Positions 1 to 10,115 of a DNA stretch of 64,000 nucleotides are shown here, piece by piece. Numbering within the stretch: the first letter of the stretch is position 1; each line of letters starts with the position of its first letter. A model generated the notes under the pieces. The model was given only the letters and a program-made list of their open reading frames with translations. It ran no database searches and was not told the DNA's origin. Made by a program: the position numbers and the translations under genes. The stretch is from Asparagopsis taxiformis (lineage: Eukaryota > Rhodophyta > Florideophyceae > Bonnemaisoniales > Bonnemaisoniaceae), in NCBI GenBank assembly GCA_030407315.1, contig JALQPE010001869.1:1-64000 (forward strand). Direction: 5' to 3'.

Positions 1-120
1 TGCGGGAATTTTCGGTACAGGAGATGCTGGGCCACCAAATTGATTTTTCAGAAATTTTAGAATTTCTGGGCTGGACAGCAATGCAACTGAGCTGGACATC
101 CACCGGGCGTCCATTTCAAC
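1..120 (-). repeat. Inverted copy of a dispersed repeat, left of the MTase-SET gene
   Basis: Read on the minus strand, this stretch matches 3865-3960 on the plus strand over about 75 bases: gatgtccagctcag, gcattgctg and agaaattctaaaatttc are shared with few changes. It therefore forms an inverted pair with the copy to the right of the methyltransferase-SET gene. The copy may continue off the left edge of the window, so its outer end and any target duplication cannot be seen. Confidence 0.6.
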
Positions 121-346
121 TTGGTCGTGTATTTTGCATCTGCACGCATAACAGCATCCAAGCAGTCAGGTTCACTGCTCGGACGAAGTGCACCTGGAGT
201 GTGAACGATTGGTTTTTGACAGGCGAGTACTGCTGAATAGGTTTCACCCTGGACTAATGGTGGCTGGACATGCTGCATTATATGATATACTTCAACTCTG
301 GAACGTAGCTTTATTTGTAGTCGAAATGAAAACATCTTTCGTGACC

Positions 347-3300
347 CTAATTCCATGCTCTAAACGCTGTCCCATAATGAACGTAGAGCTCCTGCCCTGG
401 ACGGATATCGCGGATTGCACGTACTAAGATGATCTTCGGATTTTCTAGGTCCTTGGCCTTGAGCTTCTTCCCCGTCGAACCGCTGCTGTAGTTCTCGACA
501 AACTCGACGTTGGCCATCCGCCTGGTGTCTTCCGCCGGAGTGTCCTCACCTCGCAAATACCGCGGGTCGTTGATGAACTGCGCCGAACAGAACGGAGCCG
601 GAACAATCCAAATTGGATGCTCGATGTTTTCGTCGTCCTCCGCTGTTGCATACAGCTTGATGGCATACATCAAGAATGTTTCCTTCGTTATCGCCATGTG
701 ACCCTCTCCGTACGCGAACCTCATCGACTCCTTGCTCATATCAGAGTACACAACAGTTCCGTAGTATGCACATACTTCGTCGCCAACATTAAATGTCTGT
801 TCAGCGAAGAGCCCTCTTCCTGCATTTGGATGCTTAATCAGCGATGGTCGAACGCTCAATTTTTTCGCAACACAATCGTGTGCCCGCATCACGCGAGGGT
901 TTTCAGTTTGCAACCAGCGGCGCAGGGAAGGTGGCCAATAATGTACCGGTTTTTCCATGTGCTCGTGCGACGCAATCGACTCTGGGCACAGCTGCCAGAG
1001 GTACTGCCGAATATATTTCGGGAACCTCTGGTACAGGGGAAGGCCAGGTGGGGGTTCGATGATCCTGCGTTCCCTCTGCGTACGCATCGTGACAGAGGGG
1101 GACGCCAAGAACTTCTCAGCACTCTGTTTCGCTTCTGTCGTGACCCTCATGTCAGTGTTGTTTGAAAGAATTACACGTGACATGACTGCACACAGCTTTG
1201 GAAGCGATCGTGCCACACACAATTTGTCCATGTCACTGCCGACGAAAACACTGTGCTCAGGCGAGCTCATAGCTGCTTTTCCCGTTGCGAAAGTGCCAGA
1301 GAATGGATCGACAACAATATCACCAGGCTGTGAATGCTGGCTGATCAACTCCATCATGAGAGCGACGCTCTTCTGCTCTGCACGAACTCTGACCGTAGCA
1401 CCGGTTGTGCTCCTTGTTCGCCACACCATCTCATTCGAATCGATGGCGGGCATATTGATGGTGACGTTGCACCACGCCGGGTACGTGCCGTCCATGTATC
1501 CGTGGTTCCTATAGGCCACCATCTCGCTTCCGGTCTTGAACGGAACACCTCGCTTCCAGAAGTGGATAGCGACCTCTGCCATGTTCATGCGTTGGTACCT
1601 CTTCCGCCCCGGCATTTGATAGAGGTGCCCAGGTAGTCGGACAAACAACAGAGGTACCTCGTCAACGAAGAAAACTGAATTCCGAACGACGTCCTCCTCC
1701 TCATCTGCACTTTCTTCGCCACTCTGCTGCGATGCTTCGGAGTCCGAATTCATGGACGTAACCTCTTCTTCATCCGGCCCGTCATCACTGGCAGCATCAT
1801 CGGTTGGGCCTTCTGACTGCGGTCCTTTGTACGTTTCCAAGTAATGGAACCATTCGTAGAACTGCAGAACGGAGCAGAACACGATGCCGTGGCCACCGGG
1901 GCGCAACAGCTCGTCAAACACTTCGATGCTAGCCTGCATATCTTCTGCAGTTAGACTGTCGTACGAAGAGTTGGAATCGTTCCTCTTACGACGAACATTG
2001 TAGGGCGGATCAGTCAGAATGAGCTGAACGTTGCCCGTGATGGGCACGTGTTCTCGGCTCTCGTCGGCACTGACCAAATCTTCGAAAGGGACGTCGTACA
2101 CCCGGCAATACTGACTCATTTTCGAAAGAAAGTCCTTTGCGAGAGCCTGCCCTTCACTTTCCTGCTCTTCTGTCGCATGGGGTGACGGTGACGGGGGAGA
2201 CGGCCCTTGGGCAGTAAGACTGGTCCTCCCAGGCCCAAGTTGAAGCCTGGTTGTGTGTCTTGTCGACGGAACCAAACCTCTCCTTCCTGTGTTGCGACGA
2301 GTGGGAGTGTCATCAACCGGCTTGGGGACCTTTTCTGCGTCCGCGGCTTGTGGTGCCGGGCGGAGGACAGCCATAACGTCTTCGTCGAGGGTGTCAAAGT
2401 ACGCTGGCAGCTTGTCCGGATTTCCGCTTGACAAGTATATTTCCAGCGCCCCCCAGCGGTCGGACTCCGGCCAGGTGTACAGGTCCGGGTTGACGATAAG
2501 AAACTGCAACCGGTCGAAGAACTTCCTCACAAGGTCCCTAAATGCACTGTGCTGCGCACTGGTTCTTGTCTCTACTTTTCCACCATATCCATCAGGATGA
2601 GATAGGGGAGCTTTGTCGTGGTAGAGATCTAGCTTCTGCTCCATCGGTGCGAATAGACCTTCATCGAGCACGTCAAACCAATGCTCACTGCTGTCGAAAA
2701 TGATGTACGGCGCCATCAACTCTTCGAAGCTGGAAAACTTTGCGGCGTAGGCCACATCGGTCCAAGCATGGTATAAAACTTGAACCACGTAACAAGCTCG
2801 ATTAGTGCTTTTCCGATGGGCTGGGACGCGTGCGGCTTCGTTCCCCTCTTCGGCCGCGTCGCCTATTCGGCGACGCGGCAGGTTCTTGTTGTGATTTCGG
2901 ATGATAGACAACGCTTGGAAATACATCAATACCTCGAACGTTTCCGGTGGAGCAAGAACGAAGGCGCTTGGTTCCCCGCGCTGCGGCGCCTGTAGTGGCG
3001 AAGGAAGCATGTTACATCCAATAAGGAAGGTCTGCGGCACGATCCCAGAAAGGATGCAGTGCTCAACCCATTGCCCGATACGCTCATCCTGTCTTGAAAA
3101 CTCGGCAATGGGTAATGCCAGACGAACAATCTGCTTGGCTCGCTCAACGTTCATCTCTGCCATGACGATTTCGGCAACATCCGCCTCGACTCCAGCATTC
3201 TTCGAACGACCGCTGAAGGCCATGCTGAGTCGACCTTGCAGCGCCGCAAATTGTTCTTCCGTGCCCTGCGCAACCCAAGCGCCAAGGTCCGCGTATGTGA

Positions 3301-3529
3301 AACCTCCCGGCTTGTCCGTCAAGTCTGCGAAACTTGAGTGGGCGAACAAATCCAGCAAGAGGCGGAGGAAGTCTTTGCCAGCGAGAGTAGTTTCGCGGGC
3401 GGCGCGACCTACGTTTCGACGTGTACCCATGTCACTAGAAACCTCCCAAGGGCTAGCGGGTTCGCGCAGAATTGGCACGGTTGCGTCGTCAACGATCGGA
3501 TTGCTGTTGCGCCTGCGCTTATTCGTCAT
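347..3529 (-). CDS. DNA methyltransferase (beta class) fused to a SET domain
   Basis: Predicted dual methyltransferase of 1060 residues; ATG at 3529-3527 and no internal stop. Residues 1-490 are an N-terminal region I do not recognise. Motif IV (LTDPPYN) is at 505-511, followed by FDELLRPGGHGIVF. An acidic Ser/Glu/Asp-rich insert spans about 570-615. Motif I (VVDPFSGTFATG) is at 739-750 and is followed by an acidic residue (SDMDK). The order IV then I defines the beta class of amino-methyltransferases (6mA or 4mC on DNA). Residues 895-1055 read as a SET domain: AGRGLFAEQ, QFINDPRY, ANVEF and ELYVHYG. The usual N-H-S-C core reads N-D-P-R, so its lysine methyltransferase activity is uncertain. 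The gene is visibly richer in G+C than the DNA to its right. Inferred role: coupling a DNA mark to a histone mark, either host-encoded or carried by a mobile element. Confidence 0.85.
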   Translation of the reverse strand: MTNKRRRNSNPIVDDATVPILREPASPWEVSSDMGTRRNVGRAARETTLAGKDFLRLLLDLFAHSSFADLTDKPGGFTYADLGAWVAQGTEEQFAALQGRLSMAFSGRSKNAGVEADVAEIVMAEMNVERAKQIVRLALPIAEFSRQDERIGQWVEHCILSGIVPQTFLIGCNMLPSPLQAPQRGEPSAFVLAPPETFEVLMYFQALSIIRNHNKNLPRRRIGDAAEEGNEAARVPAHRKSTNRACYVVQVLYHAWTDVAYAAKFSSFEELMAPYIIFDSSEHWFDVLDEGLFAPMEQKLDLYHDKAPLSHPDGYGGKVETRTSAQHSAFRDLVRKFFDRLQFLIVNPDLYTWPESDRWGALEIYLSSGNPDKLPAYFDTLDEDVMAVLRPAPQAADAEKVPKPVDDTPTRRNTGRRGLVPSTRHTTRLQLGPGRTSLTAQGPSPPSPSPHATEEQESEGQALAKDFLSKMSQYCRVYDVPFEDLVSADESREHVPITGNVQLILTDPPYNVRRKRNDSNSSYDSLTAEDMQASIEVFDELLRPGGHGIVFCSVLQFYEWFHYLETYKGPQSEGPTDDAASDDGPDEEEVTSMNSDSEASQQSGEESADEEEDVVRNSVFFVDEVPLLFVRLPGHLYQMPGRKRYQRMNMAEVAIHFWKRGVPFKTGSEMVAYRNHGYMDGTYPAWCNVTINMPAIDSNEMVWRTRSTTGATVRVRAEQKSVALMMELISQHSQPGDIVVDPFSGTFATGKAAMSSPEHSVFVGSDMDKLCVARSLPKLCAVMSRVILSNNTDMRVTTEAKQSAEKFLASPSVTMRTQRERRIIEPPPGLPLYQRFPKYIRQYLWQLCPESIASHEHMEKPVHYWPPSLRRWLQTENPRVMRAHDCVAKKLSVRPSLIKHPNAGRGLFAEQTFNVGDEVCAYYGTVVYSDMSKESMRFAYGEGHMAITKETFLMYAIKLYATAEDDENIEHPIWIVPAPFCSAQFINDPRYLRGEDTPAEDTRRMANVEFVENYSSGSTGKKLKAKDLENPKIILVRAIRDIRPGQELYVHYGTAFRAWN

Positions 3530-3861
3530 AATGGAATGAGTGGAAATCCGGTACAGGATGGCGACCGCTCGGCGAGACAGTCAAATTTGACGACGTATCT
3601 CGTGACGTTTGCACTCTTTCGTGAGGAACACTGGTTGATATCGAACGGAACAGAATATACGGGTACACAGCACTGGAAAGGTCTTGAAACCCGTAACCGG
3701 TGTAGGTAATAAGTAGTGACGGATACGTGGTAGAGAAAAATTTTAAAACGATTGTGATTACCTGTCTTTAAGTGTTGTACTGCACGGCCGCCATGGCGGC
3801 TGTGACTGCAGTCACATAGGTTGTCACAGGTTCATCACGCTTACCAGGTGAGCGACATCCG
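3530..3861. other. Upstream region of the MTase-SET gene
   Basis: No supported gene. It holds the presumed promoter and 5' leader of the minus-strand methyltransferase-SET gene. The only notable sequence is a short G+C-rich palindrome, ggccgccatggcggc, near 3787-3801. Confidence 0.3.
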
Positions 3862-4060
3862 GACGGCCACTGGACATGGGGATGTCCAGCTCAGATGCAT
3901 TGCTGGCCAGACGAGAAATTCTAAAATTTCGGGCAGAAAAATATTGCAAAAACCACCGATTTGGGCGGTCGATTGTGCCGTACGGCACATCCCCATCTCA
4001 AAAACATGTTCACATGTGCATGTTTTTGAGAATAGCCCAAATTTTAATTCAAATCAGGAT
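3862..4060 (+). repeat. Dispersed repeat, middle copy
   Basis: This copy shares about 155 bases with 5185-5340 in direct orientation and about 75 bases with 1-120 in inverted orientation. Its end contains ctcaaaaacatg and catgtttttgag around cacatgtg, an inverted repeat that could form a hairpin. That hairpin sequence is also conserved in the copy at 5277-5312. Confidence 0.7.
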
Positions 4061-4319
4061 GCAGATATTCGTCTTCTAGCATTGTCAGAACACATTCGTA
4101 TAACCACATTTGGAGAACCTGAGCCCAGAGCTATCGGTTTTGGCGGGAGCTAAGCCATATCTCATATAATCAGTAACTACTTCCCGCCAGCTGAGTGGTG
4201 GAACCCCTGCTATTTCTACCAACGAGACATACGGGGTGTCAACTCGGCAATCGTATATGATTCGGGTGCTAAATTTATTCAAGAGACGAATGGGCTTCGA
4301 AAAGGAGCCCAACAACGTT

Positions 4320-4690
4320 TTCTTGTGATCCATGGGTATAGGACTATTCTATTCTTCTCCAGGCTTCCACCATAGCCTCCTCCACCTCTGTTAATGGAAA
4401 TAATATCCGAACCGCACCTGAACATGTTCTTCTTGTGATCCATGGGTACTGACATCTCACATGCTCTCCAGGCTTCCACCATAGCCGCCTCCGGAGGCTT
4501 AACGTCCGTTAATGGCAACAATATGCGAACCGGACCTGAACATGTTTTTCTTCTCATCCATGGGTACTGACATCTCACATGTTGAACATGTGAGATGTCA
4601 GTACCGGAGAAATTCTCCAGGCTTCCTCCGTAGCCACCTCCTCCACCTCCGTCTGTGGGAATCAACAAGACATCACCACTGCGTCTTACC
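4320..4690 (+). repeat. Three tandem units of about 110-118 bp
   Basis: The landmark ccatgggta begins at 4330, 4440 and 4558. Each unit continues through ctccaggcttcc and a cctcc-rich stretch, then toward gaaccg and acctgaacatg. Unit 3 differs from unit 2 by a 43-base inverted duplication at 4563-4605. The minus strand has a Gly/Tyr-rich open frame across the array (4279-4815), which I read as a by-product of the repeats and not as a gene. Confidence 0.75.
4563..4605. repeat. 43-base palindrome with one-base centre
   Basis: The arms ggtactgacatctcacatgtt and their exact complement flank a single g at 4584. The neighbouring tandem unit (4440 onward) has only one arm, followed directly by ctctccaggc. 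The second arm therefore looks like an inverted duplication gained in this unit. Confidence 0.85.
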
Positions 4691-5184
4691 TCACATCCAC
4701 ATCTCTCCGGGATGAAAACGGACGGACGACATAGGGTTTGTTCCGCTCCGTAGACGTTTAGAATCTTGTTAGAAAAAAGTAAACGAAAGAGAATGACATC
4801 TCGTCCCTGTCGCAATATGTTCCATTTTCAATTTCTCGGGTTGCATACCCATCATGGGTGAACAAGGCCTGGATCGAACCCTCTTCGATGGATAGGACAG
4901 ATAGTGGAAGGCTTTTAAGCCTGTGACCAAGCGGCTATTGATTGGTTGGAGGAAATAAATTACGGAGGAAATATAGCTGAGTACGGTGCTCGCGATAGCT
5001 GTTAGGTTAAAGTCAAATATGTTTTTCGATTATTTTTCGTACGGAAATGCCTTGGAAAAGACGATGCTTTGTCGTTCTCTTGGAGGGAGTCTGTTGCATT
5101 GCACTCAATTCGAGAGCATCGTCATGAAGGAGAGGATTCTTTCTGCTTGTTAGAATCGGTTTAGAGCAGATAGCTATTGCATTA
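4691..5184. other. Gene-free stretch
   Basis: I see no supportable gene, repeat or RNA here. Its open frames are short and lack recognisable motifs. Confidence 0.3.
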
Positions 5185-5340
5185 CTGGCCAGCCCAGAAA
5201 TTCTAAAATTTCGGGCACAAAAAATCTTGCAAAAAACCTTGATTTCAGCGGGTCGATTGTGCCGTACGGCACACCCCCATCTCAGAAACATGTTCACATG
5301 TGCATGTTTTTGAGAATAGCCCAAATTTTAACTCAAATCA
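5185..5340 (+). repeat. Dispersed repeat, right copy
   Basis: Direct copy of 3900-4060, including tcgattgtgccgtacggcac and the hairpin caaaaacatg/catgtttttg, with scattered substitutions. The two direct copies bracket about 1.1 kb that contains the tandem array. Confidence 0.7.
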
Positions 5341-5690
5341 GGGTGTTTCCCGGATAAAGGGGTGCTCGCAGCCGCCCCAAAAGCCGCCTAGCTTGACAGC
5401 TGTAATTTTAACACATTACACATCAAGGACACTGCCTGTTTCACGCCACCTCGTCAGGCTTCGAGAGCCCGACTCGGGCCCGTTCCGAACGGACACTCAC
5501 ATCTCGATTGCCTCTCTCGCATTCCAGCGGTCATGATACGTGTGTACCTAACAAAATTTCGGTTGTATTGTGTTATTATTTCCAGCGATTGGCGTTCACG
5601 ACCATTCTTCAACGCAACGTGAAACATACCATCCACATCACTCCAATACGTCAACGTCAACCATCTCTTTCCCTTTCCAACTCAACAACC

Positions 5691-6092
5691 ATGGCGGATA
5701 CGCATTTCAGCAGTTTGTTTTCAACAGTTTGCGGCGATCAAGTGAGCGCGTCAGCGGAGTCGCGCGGACTCAAGCGCGGCGTCGATGTCAATTTGTTTGC
5801 GGACGTGGACGGTGCGGCTGTGCATATTGGGACGGCTTCGGTGAGCACTGCTCGTGGCGATGTTGGCCTTCCGCGCACGCTGCACAACCACAAGCTGCCG
5901 GAAACCGACGAGGCCGACTACATCGTCGTGCGCAACATTGCGACTAAGGACAAGTTCAAGGACCTCCCGTTCCCGTACATGTTTGATGGCGCCGAGGGAC
6001 CGCCGGAGACGATGGGTGGAGCATACGCCGCGGCGTTTTACCCTTGGGATACTCGGATGATGCGCGCGTGTGGTTCTATATCTATCAACTAG
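5691..6092 (+). pseudogene. Unrecognised gene, 3'-truncated by a copia remnant
   Basis: The frame opens at an ATG in a good eukaryotic start context (caacaaccATGGCGG) and runs 133 codons. I do not recognise the product. It has a hydrophilic N-terminus and a segment reading TLHNHKLPETDEADYIVV. Base use is G+C-rich, like the methyltransferase-SET gene and unlike the A+T-rich DNA downstream. The last dozen or so codons run into sequence that belongs to the copia remnant, so the natural 3' end is probably missing. It could be the first exon of a host gene or part of a mobile element. The upstream 5341-5690 holds no other gene and is probably its promoter and leader. Confidence 0.4.
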
Positions 6093-6987
6093 GACTAGGC
6101 CCCACATTGCTACAGTTGTGTCTATCCTATCAAGATACACTGCGAAACCTACACCATTTGTAATGAAATGTGCTCTTTGTACTGGGGGATATCTGAAGCA
6201 AACTATTCACTACGGCCTTCCATACAGCAAGGAAAACAGACATTACCTCAAAGTAGAATTTTTGTTGACGCAGACTATTCAGGAGGTGAGAAGGATTGTA
6301 AGTCTAGGACAGGATGGATTGACAGACTGAACGGTTGTGAGTTTACCAGGAATAGCAGGAATAAATCCTGTGTTTCTCTCTTCACCACAGAGGCTGAGAA
6401 TAGGGCATTCAGTGATTGCTGTAGGGAAATGAAGCGTGTTCGCGATATCCTTCTAGAGCTGTTCTTTATGTGCAAGAAACACCAATGAGGAAAGGAGACA
6501 AAATGGCAACTATATCATGGGCTAAGAGTATATAGAGTTTGCAAAAACCCGAGTAGACATTTGTATGTATTTAGAGTACTTTTGGGGGTCGATAAGAGTA
6601 CAAAGGGGTCAGAAGCATGCTAAATGGAGGATATAGAACCTCGTGAGAATTATTTTTCTGTAATAAAATTTTTGGGGGTCAAAACCATACTGAGTGGAGG
6701 AGTTAACGACGATATTTGGATTCTTTCGAGAGCATTCACCTTTTATTTGGAGCATAGGTGGAAGTCTATAGAATCATCCATATATGCTCCATAAAACCGT
6801 GTAAATGTCCGCTAGGGAAAGAAAAGTATATTGAGTTGCGCTACTATGGAACGTGCACGTTGTCAGGGAGTGTGTAGAAAGTGGTATAGTGAAATTGGAA
6901 TACGTTCCATCTCGCGACAATTTCGCTGACATATTCACGAAATCACTGGATCGAACTGAGTTTGAAAAGTTTGTCAGCATGATCTGA
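6076..6987 (+). pseudogene. Ty1/copia Pol remnant (RT end plus RNase H)
   Basis: Successive frames read like the end of a copia polyprotein. RTRPHIATVVSILSRY corresponds to the TRPDI region after reverse transcriptase. DADYSGGEKDCKSRTGW and SLFTTEAENRAFSDC correspond to the RNase H Asp and TTEAE motifs. EYVPSRDNFADIFTKSLDR corresponds to the conserved C-terminus, ending at a TGA at 6985-6987. The pieces lie in different frames and the rest of Pol is missing, so this is a dead fragment. I could not place an LTR. Confidence 0.8.
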
Positions 6988-7966
6988 TTAACAGAAGCCA
7001 AATGATTTCGGTACGCCAGGGTACCTTTACTTTTTAGGCCTGTAAACTCATGATTGCGGTCTTCCTCTCATTACTTTCCTGCTATGGCCTGAGATAAATT
7101 CGGTTGTTGAGCCTCACACAGTCTGCCGCTCCGAAAAAGCATGGAACAGTTCGGTATTTTCCAATAGATATGGAATCTAGGTCTATCTTAGATTTATGGT
7201 CTATTTTTCAAGAGATTCATCTCTCTTGTATGAACCACATGGGATATCTGTACGAAAAGTTGAAATCATGAGTAGAAATCGTAGCGTGTAATGGTACACT
7301 ATCGGACTGCTGACCAATCATTCCCGGTCGTTATGATAGTACAGTCACATGTGCTGATTGGATTTGAATAGTTATATCTATCTTGATTATCATATATGCC
7401 TAATTGTGATATATAATCATCTGATAGATGGTAGTTTAATCTTTCGATTGCCAGCTATAGTCGCTATAGCTGTAGTTTGTACACCTAAGTATTCGTAACC
7501 CTCCTTTTTCCTATGCCAGTGATTAGTACAAAGCATTTTAAGCAGAGGAAAGGATAGAATACTCGTCGTTCTATTGAAACAGACATTATCCATCCAGCCG
7601 AGTAAAAGTTTCTGTCATGTATTACACCTATCGTGCCTCGGCCCTGGAAACAAGTGGAAAATCAATCATTTACATTCTAGCCTTTTGTACTGTAATTTTT
7701 CGCAGATAGACCATACTATGGTTCTGCACTCCAGACCGTTAAAATGACCGGCTGTTGTACATAAACGGTTTCGAAGTAAATTTATTTAACAACCGTTCAT
7801 CCCATATAAAACTGGGTGGAGGCTCCGCGTTTCCTGTAGAGGCTCACAGCAATACTGAGCTCGGAAGAATCTTTGGAAACTGAAATAAACCTCCTCAATA
7901 CTGGAAACTATTTGAAAGCCAGAATATTAAAAAAATTCTGAAAGGGTAATTATAGTTACATAATCA
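6988..7966. other. Gene-free A+T-rich stretch
   Basis: No gene or repeat is supported. The degenerate 3' end of the upstream copia element could extend into it, but no LTR ends are visible. Confidence 0.3.
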
Positions 7967-8245
7967 ATGGGAAAAAGCCATCAAAAGTCATACAAAAGCT
8001 CTAAATCTAGTGATGCAAACCTTGGGAGCACATACTTTGAGAACTTTGGTATGCATTCTTCGGAGAAGAAGGGTGCATCCTACAGTGCTTCTGGATCCTC
8101 TAGATATGGAGAATCCCGTCAATCCGTTCACGGAATGGGAAAATGGGAGAACCAGTCGTCTGGAAATTCTGGAATTCCTGGCAATGGTTCCTCTTCAAAA
8201 AGTAGATCATCCCGAAAGCAGAAGGGATATCCCTCACATTTCTAG
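7967..8245 (+). CDS. Small low-complexity Ser/Gly/Lys-rich ORF, doubtful
   Basis: An ATG-started frame of 92 codons, rich in Ser, Gly and Lys and lacking hydrophobic segments or known motifs (SKSSRKQK near the end). An overlapping open frame of similar size exists, which lowers confidence that it is coding. It may be a chance frame in A+T-rich spacer. Confidence 0.15.
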   Translation: MGKSHQKSYKSSKSSDANLGSTYFENFGMHSSEKKGASYSASGSSRYGESRQSVHGMGKWENQSSGNSGIPGNGSSSKSRSSRKQKGYPSHF

Positions 8246-10115
8246 CATTTGAAATACATTTGTCAGCGGATGGAGTGAAAGTGGAGGTATGAAATTTTGA
8301 AGTAGTGTTATTAACAAATAGAATTTTTATCTAGTATCTTATCTTATTCGCATATATCTATTCTCGGGAAAAGTTCTTGCACTTCTCCAGCTATCTTAAT
8401 ACACTGCACTCACTCAATTTTTCTAGTTTGGATAATAGACGGAAAACATGGTTAGTAGTTTTGTAGTTTTTGACGTACTCCATACCTGCCCCAACTGTAC
8501 TCCGCCTGTACCCCGAAATTCCTCCTTACGATTAGTCCTGGAAGAGAAACATTAGAATTGGAAAATTTCTCGGCTAAATTTTGTTATTATGGGCAAGCAA
8601 CAACAGTATTACAGGTTACAGGAACTTTTTTTTAGTTAAGCTGTTTTTGAGTTCTTCACATAAAGGGTGAAAGTTTTATTGTTGTCTTCATTCAAAACTA
8701 TATAGCGAAAGATAGAAAAAATGAAAGACAGGAAGAGATAACTCAGGCTCAACCAAGAAAAGGTCAACTTGACATTTCCCAGCTGAGAACAGATGAAAAC
8801 ACCTATGAGGCCATATCAAAGTATCTGAATCTCCATATAGAAGTAACAGCGGAAACAGAGTACTACAGATTTAATCAAATGTGTAATGAAAAGCTTGTTC
8901 ATGAAAAAAATAAAACTAAACTGACTTGACGAAAACCAACTCCAAAGGCGAGTAATTCGCAGTGGCTTCACCGGCCAGAAAACTGCTTTCTTCAACGATA
9001 TGGTTTTTGTAAATCATCACGGAGGTGTGAGTAGCGGGTTTGTTGGGCATACAGGTAAAAGAAGTTCACTAGAAAGTATTTAAGTATTTTGGAGCACTGA
9101 AATCAATATCTGAAAATATAAAATTAACATGCCGAAAATATTACTGGAATTGTATATGAACCATTCAAAAAGAAGGTGAAATGTCCCTGATTTGATGATC
9201 CAATAACATTGATTAGATTTTCAATAGTTTCACTGATTTTTCGATGAAAATATTAGTTTTTGTTACTTCAATAATTAATTTAACGAAACAGTTACAATCC
9301 TAGGCCTCTTTTCTGGTAGTGAAAGTATTTTGACGAAACATCCATTCATTGTTTATGGATCAATACAAAACCTGTCTGCAAATACTGATTTGGCAAGCCA
9401 AGAATCGAAGTAAAATTGAATGGGAAGTACTGAAAAGAGATAATGCACTTTTTATAATTCATTATCACATAAATATTGAATAGACGTATTCAAATTCATT
9501 TCTTGATAAAATAGTTCAAACAAGTGTTCAATTTCCAGTCACTATTTCTGTGTATGAGTTCTATTTTTCAGTGTATAGAGAATATATAGTAAATGATGAT
9601 AGTAAAGTAAAGCTGTTTTTATCTTCCGAAGTTCTCGATTTGAAATTTTGTCGTTACTACTGCATAGTTCTCGGAAAGCTCATAAAATATTGGAATCATC
9701 AATTCATTATTGTGAGATCCATAATCCAACGATGTGTGGTCCAATCTACATTGTTTCTGAGACAGTGTAGACACTTTTCTGATAGTGATATTCATTATTT
9801 CCACTCGGTAATACTTATTTATTGTTGTTGTTGTCGCCAGGAATAGGTCTTGTTGGCAGGAAAACAATGCATTGTCCGCTTTGCTCTAATTTGATGAATT
9901 TCATAAACTGAATGCTTCTGGAAAAATAATATATGATTTTCAGTCACATTAATAGCTTTGAAAACAATGACTGTTGCTTATAAAAATATTCCCGAGCGAA
10001 AATGGAATATTGAAAGCTGTGCTCCTGAGCACTGTTTTGTTACCATTGGGAAAAGTCACTCAATAGAATGATACCTGCATATTTTGTTGCTCTGTGGACC
10101 AGATTTTCATATACA
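8246..10115. other. Gene-free A+T-rich stretch left of element E
   Basis: No coding sequence is supported; frames are short and shift constantly. It should hold the terminal part of element E downstream of its transposase, but I cannot find a terminus resembling CACAG here. Confidence 0.3.

Noticed and set aside
617..3539. Long plus-strand frames of 182-212 codons opposite the MTase-SET gene
   Set aside because: They are antisense shadows of a G+C-rich coding region and show no domain motifs.
4279..4815. 178-codon Gly/Tyr-rich minus-strand protein
   Set aside because: It is created by the tandem repeats and a palindrome and has no independent support.
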